Shown: positions 22,166 through 33,393, counted from the stretch's first letter. The stretch: 64,000 nucleotides of DNA from Acanthopleura granulata (GCA_016165875.1 JABBOT010000005.1:27429368-27493367), one strand, 5' to 3'. Notes: a model not told the origin generated them from the sequence alone. A program made the numbers and translations.

Positions 22166-22606
22166 TGGAACACAAAGTTGACGGTGTAAATCATAAAGTT
22201 GACGCTGTAAATCTCAAAGCTGACGGGGTAAATCACAAAGCTGACGGTGCAAATCTCAAAGCTGACGGTGTAAATCACAAAGCTGACGGTGTAAATCACA
22301 AAGCAAAGCTGACGGTGTAAATCACAAAGCTGACGGTGTAAATCACAAAGCTGACGTGTAAATCACAAAGCTGACGGTGTAAATCACAAAGCAAAGCTGA
22401 CGGTGTAAATCACAAAGCTGACGGTGTAAATCACAAAGCTGACGGTGTAAATCTCAAAGCTGACGGTGTAAATCACAAAGCTGACGGTGTAAATCACAAA
22501 GCTGACGGTGTAAATCACAAAGCAAAGCTGACGGTGTAAATCACAAAGCTGACGGTGTAAATCACAAAGCTGACGTGTAAATCACAAAGCGGACGGTGTA
22601 AATCCT
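22166..22606 (+). repeat. 21-bp minisatellite with higher-order structure
   Basis: About 21 copies of a 21-base unit, AAATCACAAAGCTGACGGTGT, cover 440 bp. Variant units occur: CTCAAAG for CACAAAG, a 26-base form with an extra AAGCA, and a 19-20 base form lacking GG or G. The run of variants at about 22250-22380 is repeated in the same order at about 22450-22600 with one extra unit, so blocks of roughly 200 bp have themselves duplicated. In one frame the unit reads NHKADGV. It is broken by the 26-base units, so protein coding is unlikely. Confidence 0.9.
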
Positions 22607-23530
22607 TGCACTTATTCAGATAATTGAGTCATCAATCTGCCAATAGATAGGAAAACAAATATGAATAGAAAAACACATATAACTGAAGATTCTTCTTCTT
22701 CAAAAAAAAAAAAAAAACTGAATCGCAGATCATACGCCTATAAAATTTCCATAAGTGACCATGTTAACTATGATTTAACTCCATAACTCAGAACTGATAG
22801 GTTACTGATTCCTTCTGACTGCCGTGCAATGTGTAGGTTATTAGATAATGGCAAGCTACATGTATACAATCTTTTTATACTACCATACCAATAGGTAATA
22901 ATGTGGCCTTTTGATTTGATAATTTAGACAAAAGCAATACTGAAGAAGCATGTGTATAGTGATACAAAATGGCTGGTGTTGCCAGCTTTGGCTGACCAAT
23001 GCTGGAAGCAACTTAATAATAGCGCGAAATGTTGCAAAAAGCGAATGTCAACTTGCAACCTATGCCTTTGTTAAGTGATTGACCCATATTAAATAATAAG
23101 ATAATGGTAAAATTTGACCGATAAGCAGAAAAATGTACACAGATGCTTTTCATAGCTAAAACTGACATGTGACTCATCACACTGTTTTGTAGTGTGAGTG
23201 ATTTTAGAGACAGCTGAATATTGGTTGAAAAACCATTTTAATGGGTAAACCACAAGGTTATGAATCAGTTACTATGGCAACCTGAAATGGGTAAATGTTA
23301 AAAACATGCACTCATACACTGCTAACAGAAAAGTGTTATTATGGGTTGAAAAAACATTATGTTTCATAATGGGTATTATATTCTGCATGCATAAACCCAA
23401 TTAATACATGTAACTGTGTTGTAAGTACAAAAACTGTTGAGTGTAGGAATAAAACACAATGAAAAATAAATGACCAAAAGAGAACTGTAGGAGTTGACTG
23501 CTTAGAACTGCATACCTTATTTGAATGACA
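22607..23530. other. No gene recognised
   Basis: AT-rich sequence with a run of A at 22703-22717 and no supported exon. Confidence 0.4.
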
Positions 23531-23539
23531 TGCTCAAAC

Positions 23540-23840
23540 TATATATATATATATATATATTTAGGTGACATGCTTTGAAATTCAACAGTTAGGTGACACC
23601 TCCTTACATTCTTAACCAATGTTAAAGGGTCGTTTTTGGACAAAATTGACGCCATTCATCTGTATATACTACTAACAAGGTTTTTATGCCCTTAAGACTG
23701 TTATTTACAAATATACATTTTTCGCGTGTCACCCAAATATAAACACCAAGAGCGTTCATGCTCATCTGCAACACGGTGACATTAAATATATGTCACCCAA
23801 ATGTCTTACAAGTATTGTCACCGAAATGTCTGAAATTCTG
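23540..23840 (+). repeat. (TA)n plus TTAGGTGACA/GTCACC repeat
   Basis: A (TA)11 tract is followed by TTAGGTGACATG, CAACAGTTAGGTGACACC and, further on, several GTCACCCAAAT words. The same combination, inverted, lies at 41120-41250. This looks like a dispersed repeat of unknown class. Confidence 0.55.
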
Positions 23841-23954
23841 TACATTTATCTGATTGTAATTTTACCACATACGATTAATTCTCCATGTGCATAAATCAAT
23901 AATTTTCAGTTTAATACAAGATGACCGTCCGTTTCAGGAGTAGAGGAATTGTTA

Positions 23955-24124
23955 ACTGGTGTGCTTGGGTGTGTAAACCACTGACCCGTGTGTGGAAGGT
24001 CTGTAAGCAACCTGAAGATGGTTGTGGGTTTCCCTCAGTTTCCTAACACCACTATGCTGGCCACTGTCTTATAAGTGAAATATTTTTGCGTATGGTGTAA
24101 AACATCAATCAAATAAATAAATTA
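23955..24124 (+). mobile_element. SINE copy with family 1 tail
   Basis: The 5' part is unusual (GTAAACCACTGACC), but GGAAGGTCTGTAAGCAACCT, GGGTTTCCCTCAGTTTCC and the tail GTAAAACATCAATCAAATAA belong to family 1. It may be a variant subfamily. Confidence 0.7.
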
Positions 24125-24423
24125 GACGAATAGATCATGTAGATAAAGGTTTTTTTCATCAGTGGTGCAGACAGTGGAAAATATATTGTCACTGCACTGT
24201 CTACAAGTATGACTCTACTTTGCCTGGGCTGTGGCGCAATCGGCCTAATAGCTGTACAATCTTTTCGCCGAAGACTATAGAGAGCTTAAAGGATTTGTTT
24301 GAAATTTCAGACTGAATGATTGATTGAATGTTTTAAAATCTAACGCTGTGCTTAGTAATATTTCAGTTCTGCAACTAAACTTCGGTCTAGATCAAATCAA
24401 AAACGATTAAACAATCTAGGAAA

Positions 24424-24601
24424 GTAGACTACTGTGGCAACTCCAACAAATGACAAAAGGCGACACAGGATTCAGTATTTCGGTTTTACTTGAACAGTTT
24501 TCAAGAATGGTTTAAGAATGGTCGCCTTGTGTCATTTGCTGGAGTTGCCACAGTACTCTACTCGGTGAAGCGTATCGGTGGAAATGGAAATGAAAAAAAA
24601 A
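24424..24601 (+). mobile_element. Poly(A)-tailed, target-duplicated insertion forming a 41-bp hairpin
   Basis: An exact 11-bp direct repeat AATCTAGGAAA flanks the insert (24413-24423 and 24602-24612). The insert ends in a run of A just before the right copy, the mark of LINE-mediated retroposition. Within it, 24424-24464 and 24521-24561 are reverse complements at 38 of 41 positions, with a 56-base loop. No tRNA-like boxes and no reading frame were seen. It could be a retroposed structured noncoding RNA, or a foldback element that was transcribed and retroposed. Confidence 0.75.
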
Positions 24602-24712
24602 AATCTAGGAAACTTAATTATGTTAGTAATGCCTGTGTAGTAATAATTTTTACTTTGTTCTCTCAATTTAACTTAAACGTAAAATATATCTGACATCTCA
24701 CAGCCAGATTTA

Positions 24713-24775
24713 CAGTGGGAGGAAACTGGACAGAGCCCAAGGGAACCCACCATCCACAGGTTGCTGGCAGACGAG
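24713..24775 (-). mobile_element. SINE family 1 fragment, reverse
   Basis: On the minus strand it reads GTCTGCCAGCAACCTGTGGA then GGGTTCCCTTGGGCTCTGTC, which is the SINE mid body. Head and tail are missing. Confidence 0.6.
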
Positions 24776-25500
24776 TTTAACTAATGGTTTCGTTAATTTT
24801 CATACAGAACACTTTTTGTCTTTCTCTTCAAGTATTGAAAATGTATCAAAACCCTTTTATACAAAACAAAAGACTGGGATGGAAGATGTGACTAATGAAA
24901 TCTTCTAGAGGCTTTAGTTCATAGATAATGCTGTCTTGACAAGTGAGCCACATACCAAAAAAGCTTCTACCAAACATTTCTGTTTTCAGAGGGCAAAATA
25001 AGCCAATCGTTGTGAAAACCATTAGGATTCGAAGTATTACCAGTGGTTCTTCACGAAGTAAAACACAATATTTGTATTTCATTCTGGTTTGTAGTTACTA
25101 CAGTATTTCATTAAGTTTTGGCTACGTTTTGTTTATGTGGACTTTTTGTGGCAATGTATACACTGTACATTCCTGTTATTAGAGGTCATTTAACTGATTT
25201 AATGATACATTCAATGGTTTGGCTTTTAAGCTGTAAAAAGGAAGGATAACTGTGTACCAAGTAGTTAATAACCACATACGAAAATTGATATTCTGGCCAC
25301 AATGGTAGACTGTTACGACATCAGTCTACACAAGAGAATAGGGTTGATGAATATGTAGTGTGGAGAGGTAAGATTTCTCTGAACTGAAATGAAATCACTT
25401 TAAACTGTCAAGGGGACAATACACCCTAGTGAAATATGTATGATACAAGAAAGGATAAACCACACAATCAGAGAATAAAGTTCTTCACCTTTTTGAGTAT
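24776..25500. other. 3' flank of the minus-strand zinc-finger gene
   Basis: No exon is recognised. This should contain the 3' UTR of the gene ending at 25501, but no clear polyadenylation signal on the minus strand could be singled out. Confidence 0.35.
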
Positions 25501-25643
25501 TCAATCTATCATATTCATTTGTTTCATTCTCTTCTTTCTCCTTGTCTGTGCCTTATTCTGCTCATTCATTATCTTGGTTCTCAGCTGGGTATAATAACAC
25601 CCTAAACCGGAACAATCCAGGAACAGCATGGTGTCATTCTTAC
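25501..25643 (-). CDS. Last exon of the zinc-finger gene (C-terminal helical module)
   Basis: The acceptor (CCTGTTACAG) gives a phase-1 entry that completes Ser from the preceding exon, so the join reads LPSKNDTMLFLDCSGL. The exon ends KAQTRRKKRMKQMNMID and TGA at 25503-25501. Together with 26632-26721 it forms a domain of about 65 residues with conserved W, F, LPSK and FL positions and a basic C-terminus. This is a Myb/homeodomain-like look. The module seems to accompany C2H2 fingers in invertebrate genes of unknown role, but that memory is weak. The basic tail could be a nuclear localisation signal. Confidence 0.6.
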
Positions 25644-26631
25644 CTGTAACAGGTAAAAATATATAATTTGTTATGATGTGCCAATAATACATATGGGGGT
25701 ATAATATCGGCAACAAACACAGCTTTAAATACTAAGAGACACATATTTTGTGGAACAGCAGGCCAAAGGTAAACAAATGGTGGGAAATGTTCAAGAAGTC
25801 CTGTCTACTGTTTCAATAATATGCATTCTTAATACTTCTTTTGACAGATACCCATTTGTAATTTTAAAAAGACCAGAATTGCCCCTAAGCCTAACAAAAC
25901 ATGGCTCCCATTACATAGTGTGGTTTAAAGCAGCATTGACCGTACTACATACAACACATCCTTCACAGCTAAGTCTTTCACCTTGACAGCACTTAATCGC
26001 TAAGGTCACAACAATGAAAACAGAATTTCAGTGTGGAAGTAACTCTTCTGGTACATGTTCAACTCAGAGATTTTTTTTCTATACTTTATAAATAAATCCA
26101 CAAAAGAAAGTTGTGAGAGTAATCAGGTCAAGTGTAAGCTAAATGTATCCTGACAGTCTTTTACCAAGAGGGCAAAGGTTCTATGTCCCATGTATTCATC
26201 TATGTATACATATAATGCATGAATATTCAAATATGACACGAATGACATTTCCATAATAATAAATGCTTGAAACAAAATAGTTTCATATAAACACTGTAAC
26301 CTAAATATTCTGCAACACAAAATCCTTCATGCTTATATAACAGAAATCATGAATAGTGAAACAACTGTCAGATTTTTTCAGAATTATATTGTGTTCCCTT
26401 GTGTTGCCACAACCATTTGTTGATCAGTACCTATGCCTTTGGTATGACTTGACCATCGACTGAACCCAGCATTACCAACTCCAGATGGCAAGCAACTGTT
26501 TAAGAGAGTGACAGCAAAGTATAACATTCTGTAAACATTTTTCTGTTGAGTCATCTTTAACATCTGTTAGTGTTGAGAACATATCATAAGATTCAGTAGT
26601 ATGGCACACATCAGATCTGGAGAGGACTTAC

Positions 26632-26721
26632 TAGGCAGCCTATTTCCGTTTGACAAGTTAATCCATTCTGTGAAGTGTTTGGTTACTTCCTCAGTAGGTT
26701 CTGTGGTCCATTTAAACCGAT
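26632..26721 (-). CDS. Exon of the zinc-finger gene, W/F-rich helical module
   Basis: The acceptor ACTATTTACAG and donor GTAAGT bound 90 bp in phase 1-1. It reads RFKWTTEPTEEVTKHFTEWI then NLSNGNRLPS, an amphipathic helix-turn pattern with W and F spaced as in small DNA-binding helical domains. Phase and sequence run on into the final exon. Confidence 0.6.
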
Positions 26722-27032
26722 CTGTAAATAGTAATCCGAAGAATGAGTGAATATTCATACAGAAAAGCTGAGGATATGGTTACTGTTGACATCATAATTC
26801 ATAATGTATATATGTAAAACATAAATTATAAACACCAACATGATTACAAAAAAATTCCACACCTGTAATATGTTTCAGATTATTTCAAAGTCTACAACCT
26901 GTCATAAAAATAAACACAAAAGTTACATACAAAGTAAAAGTTGTGCATTTATACTGCTGTGTGATGGTGCATTCTCCATGTCAGTATATCTCAAGACAGT
27001 TTCTTTGACAATGAAATCGGCCAATACAGACC

Positions 27033-27139
27033 TGTTTTAGGGCGATTACATTCCTGGCGATCTTCTTCCTCACTTCCTTCAAGGTCAAACAATGTGTCAT
27101 CACAATCAGTTTTTCAAAGGGTTTCTGGAGCATCACCAC
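27033..27139 (-). pseudogene. Acidic linker exon with an in-frame TGA
   Basis: The donor GTCTGT leaves phase 1, which fits the next exon (KT then D-RFKW). In that frame the exon reads GGDAPETL, then TGA at 27116-27114, then KTDCDDTLFDLEGSEEEDRQ. The acidic composition after the stop is clearly protein-like. Another phase (KPFEKLIVMTHCLTL...) is open but would force a stop in the next exon. Either this exon is disabled or its true acceptor lies after the TGA. The 5' boundary is uncertain. Confidence 0.45.
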
Positions 27140-29169
27140 CTGGGTCAGACCAGTTTATTTAATATAAGGAGAAATTGCCTTTCATTTCGCACTTTGATCG
27201 CAACTTGTGACCAAAGTATACATCGCACGAATAAAATAAGAACAGATTTGTGATGAGGACGTCAAACTCAGTTACCCAGCATACATAAATTATTTTAAAT
27301 CAAAAACTTTTTGTCACATTATGAATTCAGTAATCACTGCATTTCCACAGTTTTCAAGATATAAAGGCGGTTTTAGCAAACTTAAGTTGACTGATTGTGA
27401 TCTATCTGTAGGTCACTATTCTCGAAAAAGAGACATCTAAACGAAAGTAGATTACGCATCGGCCCTTCATCCCATGTTTCTCACCTTCCTGCCCAGCAAG
27501 GCTGATACTGCCCTATAGGCTTTGTAATCACGCTAAGCTTGCTTTACTGTACATATACAAGTATTGTGATTCAGTAATCTAGTCTAGCTTAGTAATGGAC
27601 AAATAACTAGCCTCGTCAGAAAATAGCCACCCTCAAACAAGAGACCGGTATCTTAGCTGAGTGACACGTTCATGCATTTTAAATTTTGTGTAATGTTAAA
27701 AGCAGATTCTCTTTGGCCTGTAGTTCTGTACACAACCTGATAAAATAGACCATTTTCTGTTATATGCAAACAATACTATACAAAATTTACTGCCAAATAC
27801 AGATATTAGTTTACAATTAGTTGTTTTCATGTTTAACAGTTAAAATTAAGTCACATTTTAAAATTGAAACATTTTACTTTGTTTTAAAATTGTTAAAATT
27901 CAAATAAAAAAACACAATTTAAATTACAATTATGAAAATTTTGCTTAACATAAAATGTAACTTTAAAAAAATATATTTACAAATACAAATTTTAAAAATG
28001 ATAGAATTTAAATTTTCAAAATTTACTTTTCATAATGAAAATTTTTAAAATTTAATTTCTTGAAACATTAAATTTAAATCCAACACAGGTAATTTTCTTA
28101 AAATCCAAACTGACCATGTTTTTTCATGTTTAATATGAAAATTAAGTCATAATTTTAAATAAAGTTTCCTAAATTAAAAATCATAAGTAACTATTTTGAA
28201 TTCACTAAACATGTTGGGTTTTTACATTCAACACTAAAATAAAGCTTTTACTTTAAATGTAACAAATTTGATTTTAGATAAAGACCAGTAAAACTTAAAT
28301 AAAAAAAAACACACACTATAAAATCATTGCTAAAGAGATATTTATCAATCTGTTTAAGTCTTAAATCAACTATTTAAGTTATTTGTTAGTGTCGAACTTC
28401 TAATCTCTCTCAGTATTATGTATATAGTGTCAGCCAGCAAACTAATAAAGCAGAAGCTAAAAACAGTTTAACCTCCCACTTCAACATGTATGTAAACAAA
28501 TTTAACCTTAAATCCAAGTATTAAAATCCAATAACATACCTGAGTTGAAACAACATAACTCAAAATCCTCACACAAGAACTAAGTACTTGAAAATAATAT
28601 ACCTAGAATTAAGTAGTAAGGCTACCAAAGAGCTGGCCTGTAGGAGACACATGAATGCCAAAGTTCAGCTAAACACATTAAGTGCTTAAGTTGTGATTTT
28701 GGTAAGTTACAGTAATTAATATGCACACAGGGCATCATCAACGGAACATTCCCCTCGTGTTATTGTTCTCTACACATGTGCAAACCCTGAGCTCAATACA
28801 TGCAGCATTTTTTAACATACCACCCCTAACCTTTTGTTTAACATATCTTTCTCTGTTATTGGGCGCGGACGATGACACCGACACTCTGGGTACAGGCGAG
28901 CTAAAAACCTGAACCCTTAATCCATATACAAAAGCCTTTCCTGGACAAACACAAAAAGCTTAACCTGCCACAATAATAGGTACATATTCACATCTGTCTT
29001 TGACATGACAATTAAATAGACACTGACACCACAACCAACACCACCCCCGTTTTTCCCCTCTCACACCATTACAAAACCTCAGAAATAGAATGAAATATAT
29101 TTTTCTTCTTGTGACAGACAACTAATAGATTTGTAACCATAAATCACAAAATCAAGGTGAGTCACATAC
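27140..29169 (-). other. Intron; extremely AT-rich block at 27830-28290
   Basis: No firm exon is seen. Between about 27830 and 28290 the sequence is nearly all A and T, with many AAATTTTAAA-type self-complementary words. A contrasting GC-rich patch at 28862-28902 could hold a small exon, but its phase does not fit the neighbours. Confidence 0.45.
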
Positions 29170-29252
29170 TTTAGATGGATCATGCGTCTTCATATGGGTA
29201 GCCAAACCTCCCTTCTTTTTAAAATGTTTGTCGCATATCAAGCAGACAAAAT
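29170..29252 (-). CDS. Exon encoding one C2H2 zinc finger
   Basis: The acceptor TTATTTACACAG and donor GTATGT bound 83 bp. Entry is in phase 1 (completing Asp) and exit in phase 0. The translation is FVCLICDKHFKKKGGLATHM then KTHDPSK, a canonical CX2CX12HX3H finger with the F and L core residues in place. A single finger followed by THDPSK suggests a nucleic-acid-binding or protein-interaction role in the nucleus. It belongs with the exons at 32110-31145 upstream and 26721-25501 downstream. Confidence 0.75.
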
Positions 29253-30525
29253 CTGTGTAAATAAGCAAATAAAATGTGATCAAAGCAAAACTGCACTACT
29301 GAACATGCATACTGTGACTTTCAGGAAAATGAGACAGCATTACTACTAAAGACCATAATGTTCAAAAAAACATAATAATGCAAACTGGCAGTTTTATTAA
29401 TCTATGTGTCCACACAGAAGACAGATGGGATTATTTATAATAGAACAGACACTGTTGATAACTGACAGCCCACAGTTACGGATAAATGAAAGGTAGGCAA
29501 AACTTAGCTTTACAAAGATGTCATTTAAATTGTGGAATACCAACAGTTTTCTTTGTTTGGGATTCGCCATTCTTGTATTTAGACAGTGGACACTTAAGTG
29601 TCTCTGGTGGCGCTCAGTTCTGAACAGGCTTGTCAACAGACTCAATGGTGTGGTAACCAATCAATCATCAATCTTAAAATTCCTCAAATTTTAAAAATAG
29701 TATAAGGGAAGCGTATGGTAAAAGCCAAGTGCTTTTGTCGCAACCAATGTCGCAGCTGTGAGGAGATATTCAATATCATTAGACTATAGGCATGTTTTGC
29801 ATTCATTTGGATTACTATAGGCAGTACAGAGGGTAACTGTCAATGGCCAGCTAAGTGCAGGACTACAGACACAAATGTTTTCTTGACCTCCCCATAAAGG
29901 AGAGCAAAGTAGTTCCAGAAAATACACCTGAAAATATTTATCAGGCTCTGTGGCCTGGTCTTATAGTTCATGGATCCGCCAGCTTATGCTAGCTAAGAAC
30001 TATTCACCTTTTTCAGAAATAAGGCTCAATTTTGTAAGCCTTGTTGGTTGATTTCTGTAACATTTTAACAGTATTTTAGCTTACATGATTGTGGCCAGTG
30101 TATTACAAAGTGAAAAAAACTGGGTACAGGCTGAAAGAAACATAAACCGCTTGGCAAGCTACAATGGGGCAAGATTTCCCATTTAAATCCATGCAGACCA
30201 CTCCAGAAGCAAGGTCCCAGTTGGTTACCTCTACAGAATCTTTAGGCGAGTGCAAAAACAGACTAAGAATTATGTAAGATTGACAGAAAAAAGAAAAAAT
30301 ATTAAATTTATATGATCTCTGCAAGACAACCTCCTGCACTAAATTCATCAATAGAGCGATCACTATAGTCAATAAAGCAATAACATTTAATAGGAACAAC
30401 CCTAATGCAGAAATGTGATAACTTTACAAAAGTGCTCAAAATGATTACGCCTACTGTCATACCAGCCCCCATTAATTTCTTGCATTATACAACCTGCCTC
30501 ACTTATTGCCTACATGTATACTCAC
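29253..30525 (-). other. Intron sequence
   Basis: No exon is recognised. A weak SINE-like word (GGATCCGCCAGCTTATGCTAG) occurs near 29970. Confidence 0.35.
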
Positions 30526-30570
30526 CATCAACACAGGTGTCTGTAGTCATCAGACCAGAAGTAGGCTAAT
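30526..30570 (-). pseudogene. Dead duplicate of the 45-bp linker exon
   Basis: The splice sites (TTTTTCCTGCAG and GTGAGT) and size are the same as at 31145-31189, but the second codon is TAG. It reads PTSGLMTTDTCVD after the stop. It is part of a duplicated block and would terminate the protein if included. Confidence 0.75.
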
Positions 30571-31144
30571 CTGCAGGAAAAACATCAGTTTAGTAAACAA
30601 AAGCATCCACAAATATTAAATTATACAACTATATCACAAAAGAGAATGATAAGCATTCAAATTCAAGAGTAGAAATCATTGCTGTAGTCAATGCATCTAT
30701 CATTATATCACCAAAGAAAAATTTGGTCGTGAATGTCAATCAACTGTCACTTATATACTTAAACATGTACACAAGACTCAAAATTGGCTTCATCTAAACA
30801 TGTACCATCTGCAATCATCTGCATCATACAAAAATACTAAGTATTTCAGTTATACAAACTTTTCACACAAGAAAACCGAGTGCATAAAATTCATGCACAC
30901 AGTTATTACTACAGTCACTGAAGCAATAACATATCCTAAGGGCACAGACAGTTAATGTCAACCAACTGTCACTTATATACTTCTACATCACTCCAAAGTT
31001 CAGTCATGTTGAGTTCTGGTGACAATCATCAGGCAGAAATGTGTTACAAGAGTGTTCAAAATGATTACTCCTACCTTAACACCACCACCATTAATTTCTT
31101 GCATTATACAATGTGCCTCATTTATTGCCTACATGTATACTCAC

Positions 31145-31189
31145 CGTCAACACCAATGTCGGTAGTCTTCTGACTAGAAGTAGGCTCAT
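31145..31189 (-). CDS. 45-bp linker exon of the zinc-finger gene
   Basis: The acceptor ACTCCTGCAG and donor GTGAGTATAC give a symmetric phase 1-1 exon reading DEPTSSQKTTDIGVD. Its phase fits both the preceding exon (31661-31718, exit phase 1) and the C2H2 exon. It is a short acidic Ser/Thr-rich spacer with no recognisable domain. Confidence 0.6.
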
Positions 31190-31660
31190 CTGCAGGAGTA
31201 ACATGTGTTTAATAAACTGTTTAATGTACAAACATTAAATTATACAACCACTTAACAAAAGAGAAAGATAAGGATTTAAATTCACAGGTAGAAATCATAT
31301 AAATTTACTTAAAATTATATAAAATGTTGTCAGGTGGTACCTAAATTAAACTCCCCTAAAGTACCCTTTGTTTAATTTGCTGATATGATAGCTAGCACAA
31401 TTTGATATATTACTGTCTTTTAAATTTCTCTCTGAGAATTGGATACAACCAGACTGTTGACAGAGGTAGCAAATGGAACCTAATTTACCAGTACTCTAAA
31501 ACCTTGTATTATCCGACACACATGATCTTACTGTCATTTAAGAGGACAAGTACCTGTATAATGAAACTGTTGATTCCACCATGTCAAAATGATCCAATGT
31601 TCGTAATCAATGTATACAGACACCAACTTTCAAAGTGTGCATGAAGCAGGACAAAAATAC

Positions 31661-31718
31661 CTGATGTAATAATTTTCATCATGTTTGCTTCAGTATGCCT
31701 AAGGAAGTCTTCAAGAGG
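31661..31718 (-). CDS. Second exon of the zinc-finger gene
   Basis: The acceptor TTTCTGTACAG and donor GTATTT bound 58 bp, entering in phase 0 and leaving in phase 1. It reads PLEDFLRHTEANMMKIITS, probably one helix. It splices cleanly after the first exon at 32110-32169. Its phase-0 entry also fits the exon at 33394-33437 of the upstream SET locus, which would join the two exon sets. Confidence 0.6.
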
Positions 31719-32109
31719 CTGTACAGAAAAAGAAAACAATTATATATTAACACTTACAACATGGAGGAAAAAACTTCAGTGACAACATCAGTTTGATAGT
31801 TGGCATAGGGTGACTATTCAGGAAAACTGCAATCTTACTAATTAATTCATTTAGGGCTTTATTTTGTTTTTTTTTTCATTGTTCAAGAAGTAACAAATGA
31901 CATGCACCGTACATCAATAGGTTAAGCGGAATTCTTTGCACATCACAGAATTATAAACAAGATACAGTATATAACTTTCGCAGACAGGTATAAAACAACT
32001 AGTTGCTTTGGCCAGGGTCAACAACTTTTTCATTTGGGCAAATACTAGGTCAATTCAGTTGCATACTAGGCCAATAACAATAATACATATACAATGAAAT
32101 AAATATTAC

Positions 32110-32169
32110 CCTATTTTGCCAGTTAATGTAAGGCTGAAATCGACTGAACAGAGCACCGACTTCAGACAT
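32110..32169 (-). CDS. First coding exon of the C2H2 zinc-finger gene
   Basis: ATG at 32169-32167 opens 20 codons, MSEVGALFSRFQPYINWQNR, ending at donor GTAATA in phase 0. An in-frame TGA lies four codons upstream of the ATG with no splice acceptor between them, so this ATG is a real start rather than internal. The complete model is six to seven exons over 6.7 kb, for a small protein of about 150-200 residues. The 27-kb exon with its TGA is the weak point. Confidence 0.6.
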
Positions 32170-33393
32170 GTTTGCAGGGATTCATACACGTCATATTTAT
32201 GAACTGATATACGGTTTGTAAAATTGAGTTTAAAACTCAATTTTGTGGTTGCAAACTTAATATTTTCAGTAAAAGATTCAATTTCAACAACAGGAATGTA
32301 ACTATACTCAAGTTGGGTTCCAAAAACGGAATCTTGAAAGAGAATGGCACAATATTTTGTCTCTTGGCCTCTGACAAAACCAATTCATTTCGAAAGGCAG
32401 AATGTGAATCATAGCCGTCACTCTTCATGTTGTTGTTGTATTGAAAATAGGAAATCATACATATGCCTTGTTTTGAGGACACAAACGGCACTAACTTTCA
32501 GTAAAACTTGTCCTTGACTTGGATAAACAACACACAGAAGAAAACTAAGTATTCGCTAGGGTATCTTAACAACTCAGCAGGAATTGGGGATAAAAAAAGT
32601 TGATGTTTTTTTCAAATGCTTGGTTCAACAAGAGAAGTAGCTCACTTTTGATTTTGCTCGGTTAATGTAAGGTATATGTAAAAAGAGATGTAACAACAGA
32701 AAGGATTTTGAATTTATTCTTTCACTGAAAAGCACCTGTAAATTTAATGCATATAGGACACTGTTAGCATTGTTTGGATTCAAGGTCTACTTTTAAGTTC
32801 TTCATTATTCTTGCTCAATCTTTAAATGTAATCTGGATGTTATCAGTGTTTATCAGAAAAAGTCATATTTCGGTTCTTCTCAAAATCAGAAAACAAGTGA
32901 AACTGTGAAGTGAATATTTATAGAAATTTTTTAAACTCAATTTAGCCCCTGCCACAAACTCCATTTTTGAATTTCAGTTTGTGAAATTTTGACCTCTATG
33001 AATGCCTGATATATAGAACTGGTGAAAAGATAACCCACCAGATTGGTAGATACAAGCTGTGCTGTGAATGTGTATCTAATTAGTAGAATACGAGACACTT
33101 CTAAATGATCTGGGCATTAAACTTAATCTGTGCATTGGTCATCATCTTTCAGACTAGCTATAATTCAATTCTCCGATGTCATTTTTTAAAATTGCCGCCC
33201 CATTAAGCTTTAAAGAACTGCAACTTTTAAATGCTTCTCATATGTCTTACAAAACACTCCCAAAACATTTTGCATACTATAATTTTTTCAACCTCAAAGA
33301 ACAGGGCTACAGGGGTTGGGTTTTTGCTTTTAAACCATGTATCTTCCTACAACGATGAAGACCACCAAAACACTGGAGCTTACATGTACTTAC
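32170..33393 (-). other. Promoter side of the zinc-finger gene, or intron of a longer gene
   Basis: No exon is seen. If the zinc-finger gene is independent, its promoter lies here. No TATA box is obvious. Confidence 0.35.

Larger units (their letters stand above)
30410..31275 (-). repeat. Tandem duplication carrying a linker exon
   Basis: 30420-30680 and 31040-31290 align over about 250 bases, with shared words TTAATTTCTTGCATTATACA, TTGCCTACATGTATACTCAC, AAATTATACAAC and GTAGAAATCAT. The word CAACTGTCACTTATATACTT also recurs at 30740 and 30962. The repeat period is roughly 610 bp. Each copy holds one 45-bp exon; only the distal copy is free of stops. Confidence 0.75.

Noticed and set aside
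22018..22320. Repetitive peptides NHKADGV (plus) and IYTVSF (minus).
   Set aside because: The 21-bp repeat is a multiple of three, so it stays open on both strands by chance. 26- and 20-base variants break the frame.
22166..22606. CRISPR-like array appearance of the 21-bp repeats.
   Set aside because: There are no unique spacers, repeats are directly adjacent, and the DNA is from an animal.
24230..24270. tRNA-like string GGCTGTGGCGCAATCGGC.
   Set aside because: No B box or cloverleaf follows.
28862..28902. GC-rich minus-strand candidate exon between a TTTTTAG acceptor and a GTATGT donor.
   Set aside because: It is open only in phase 1, while the preceding C2H2 exon exits in phase 0. Kept only as a remark.
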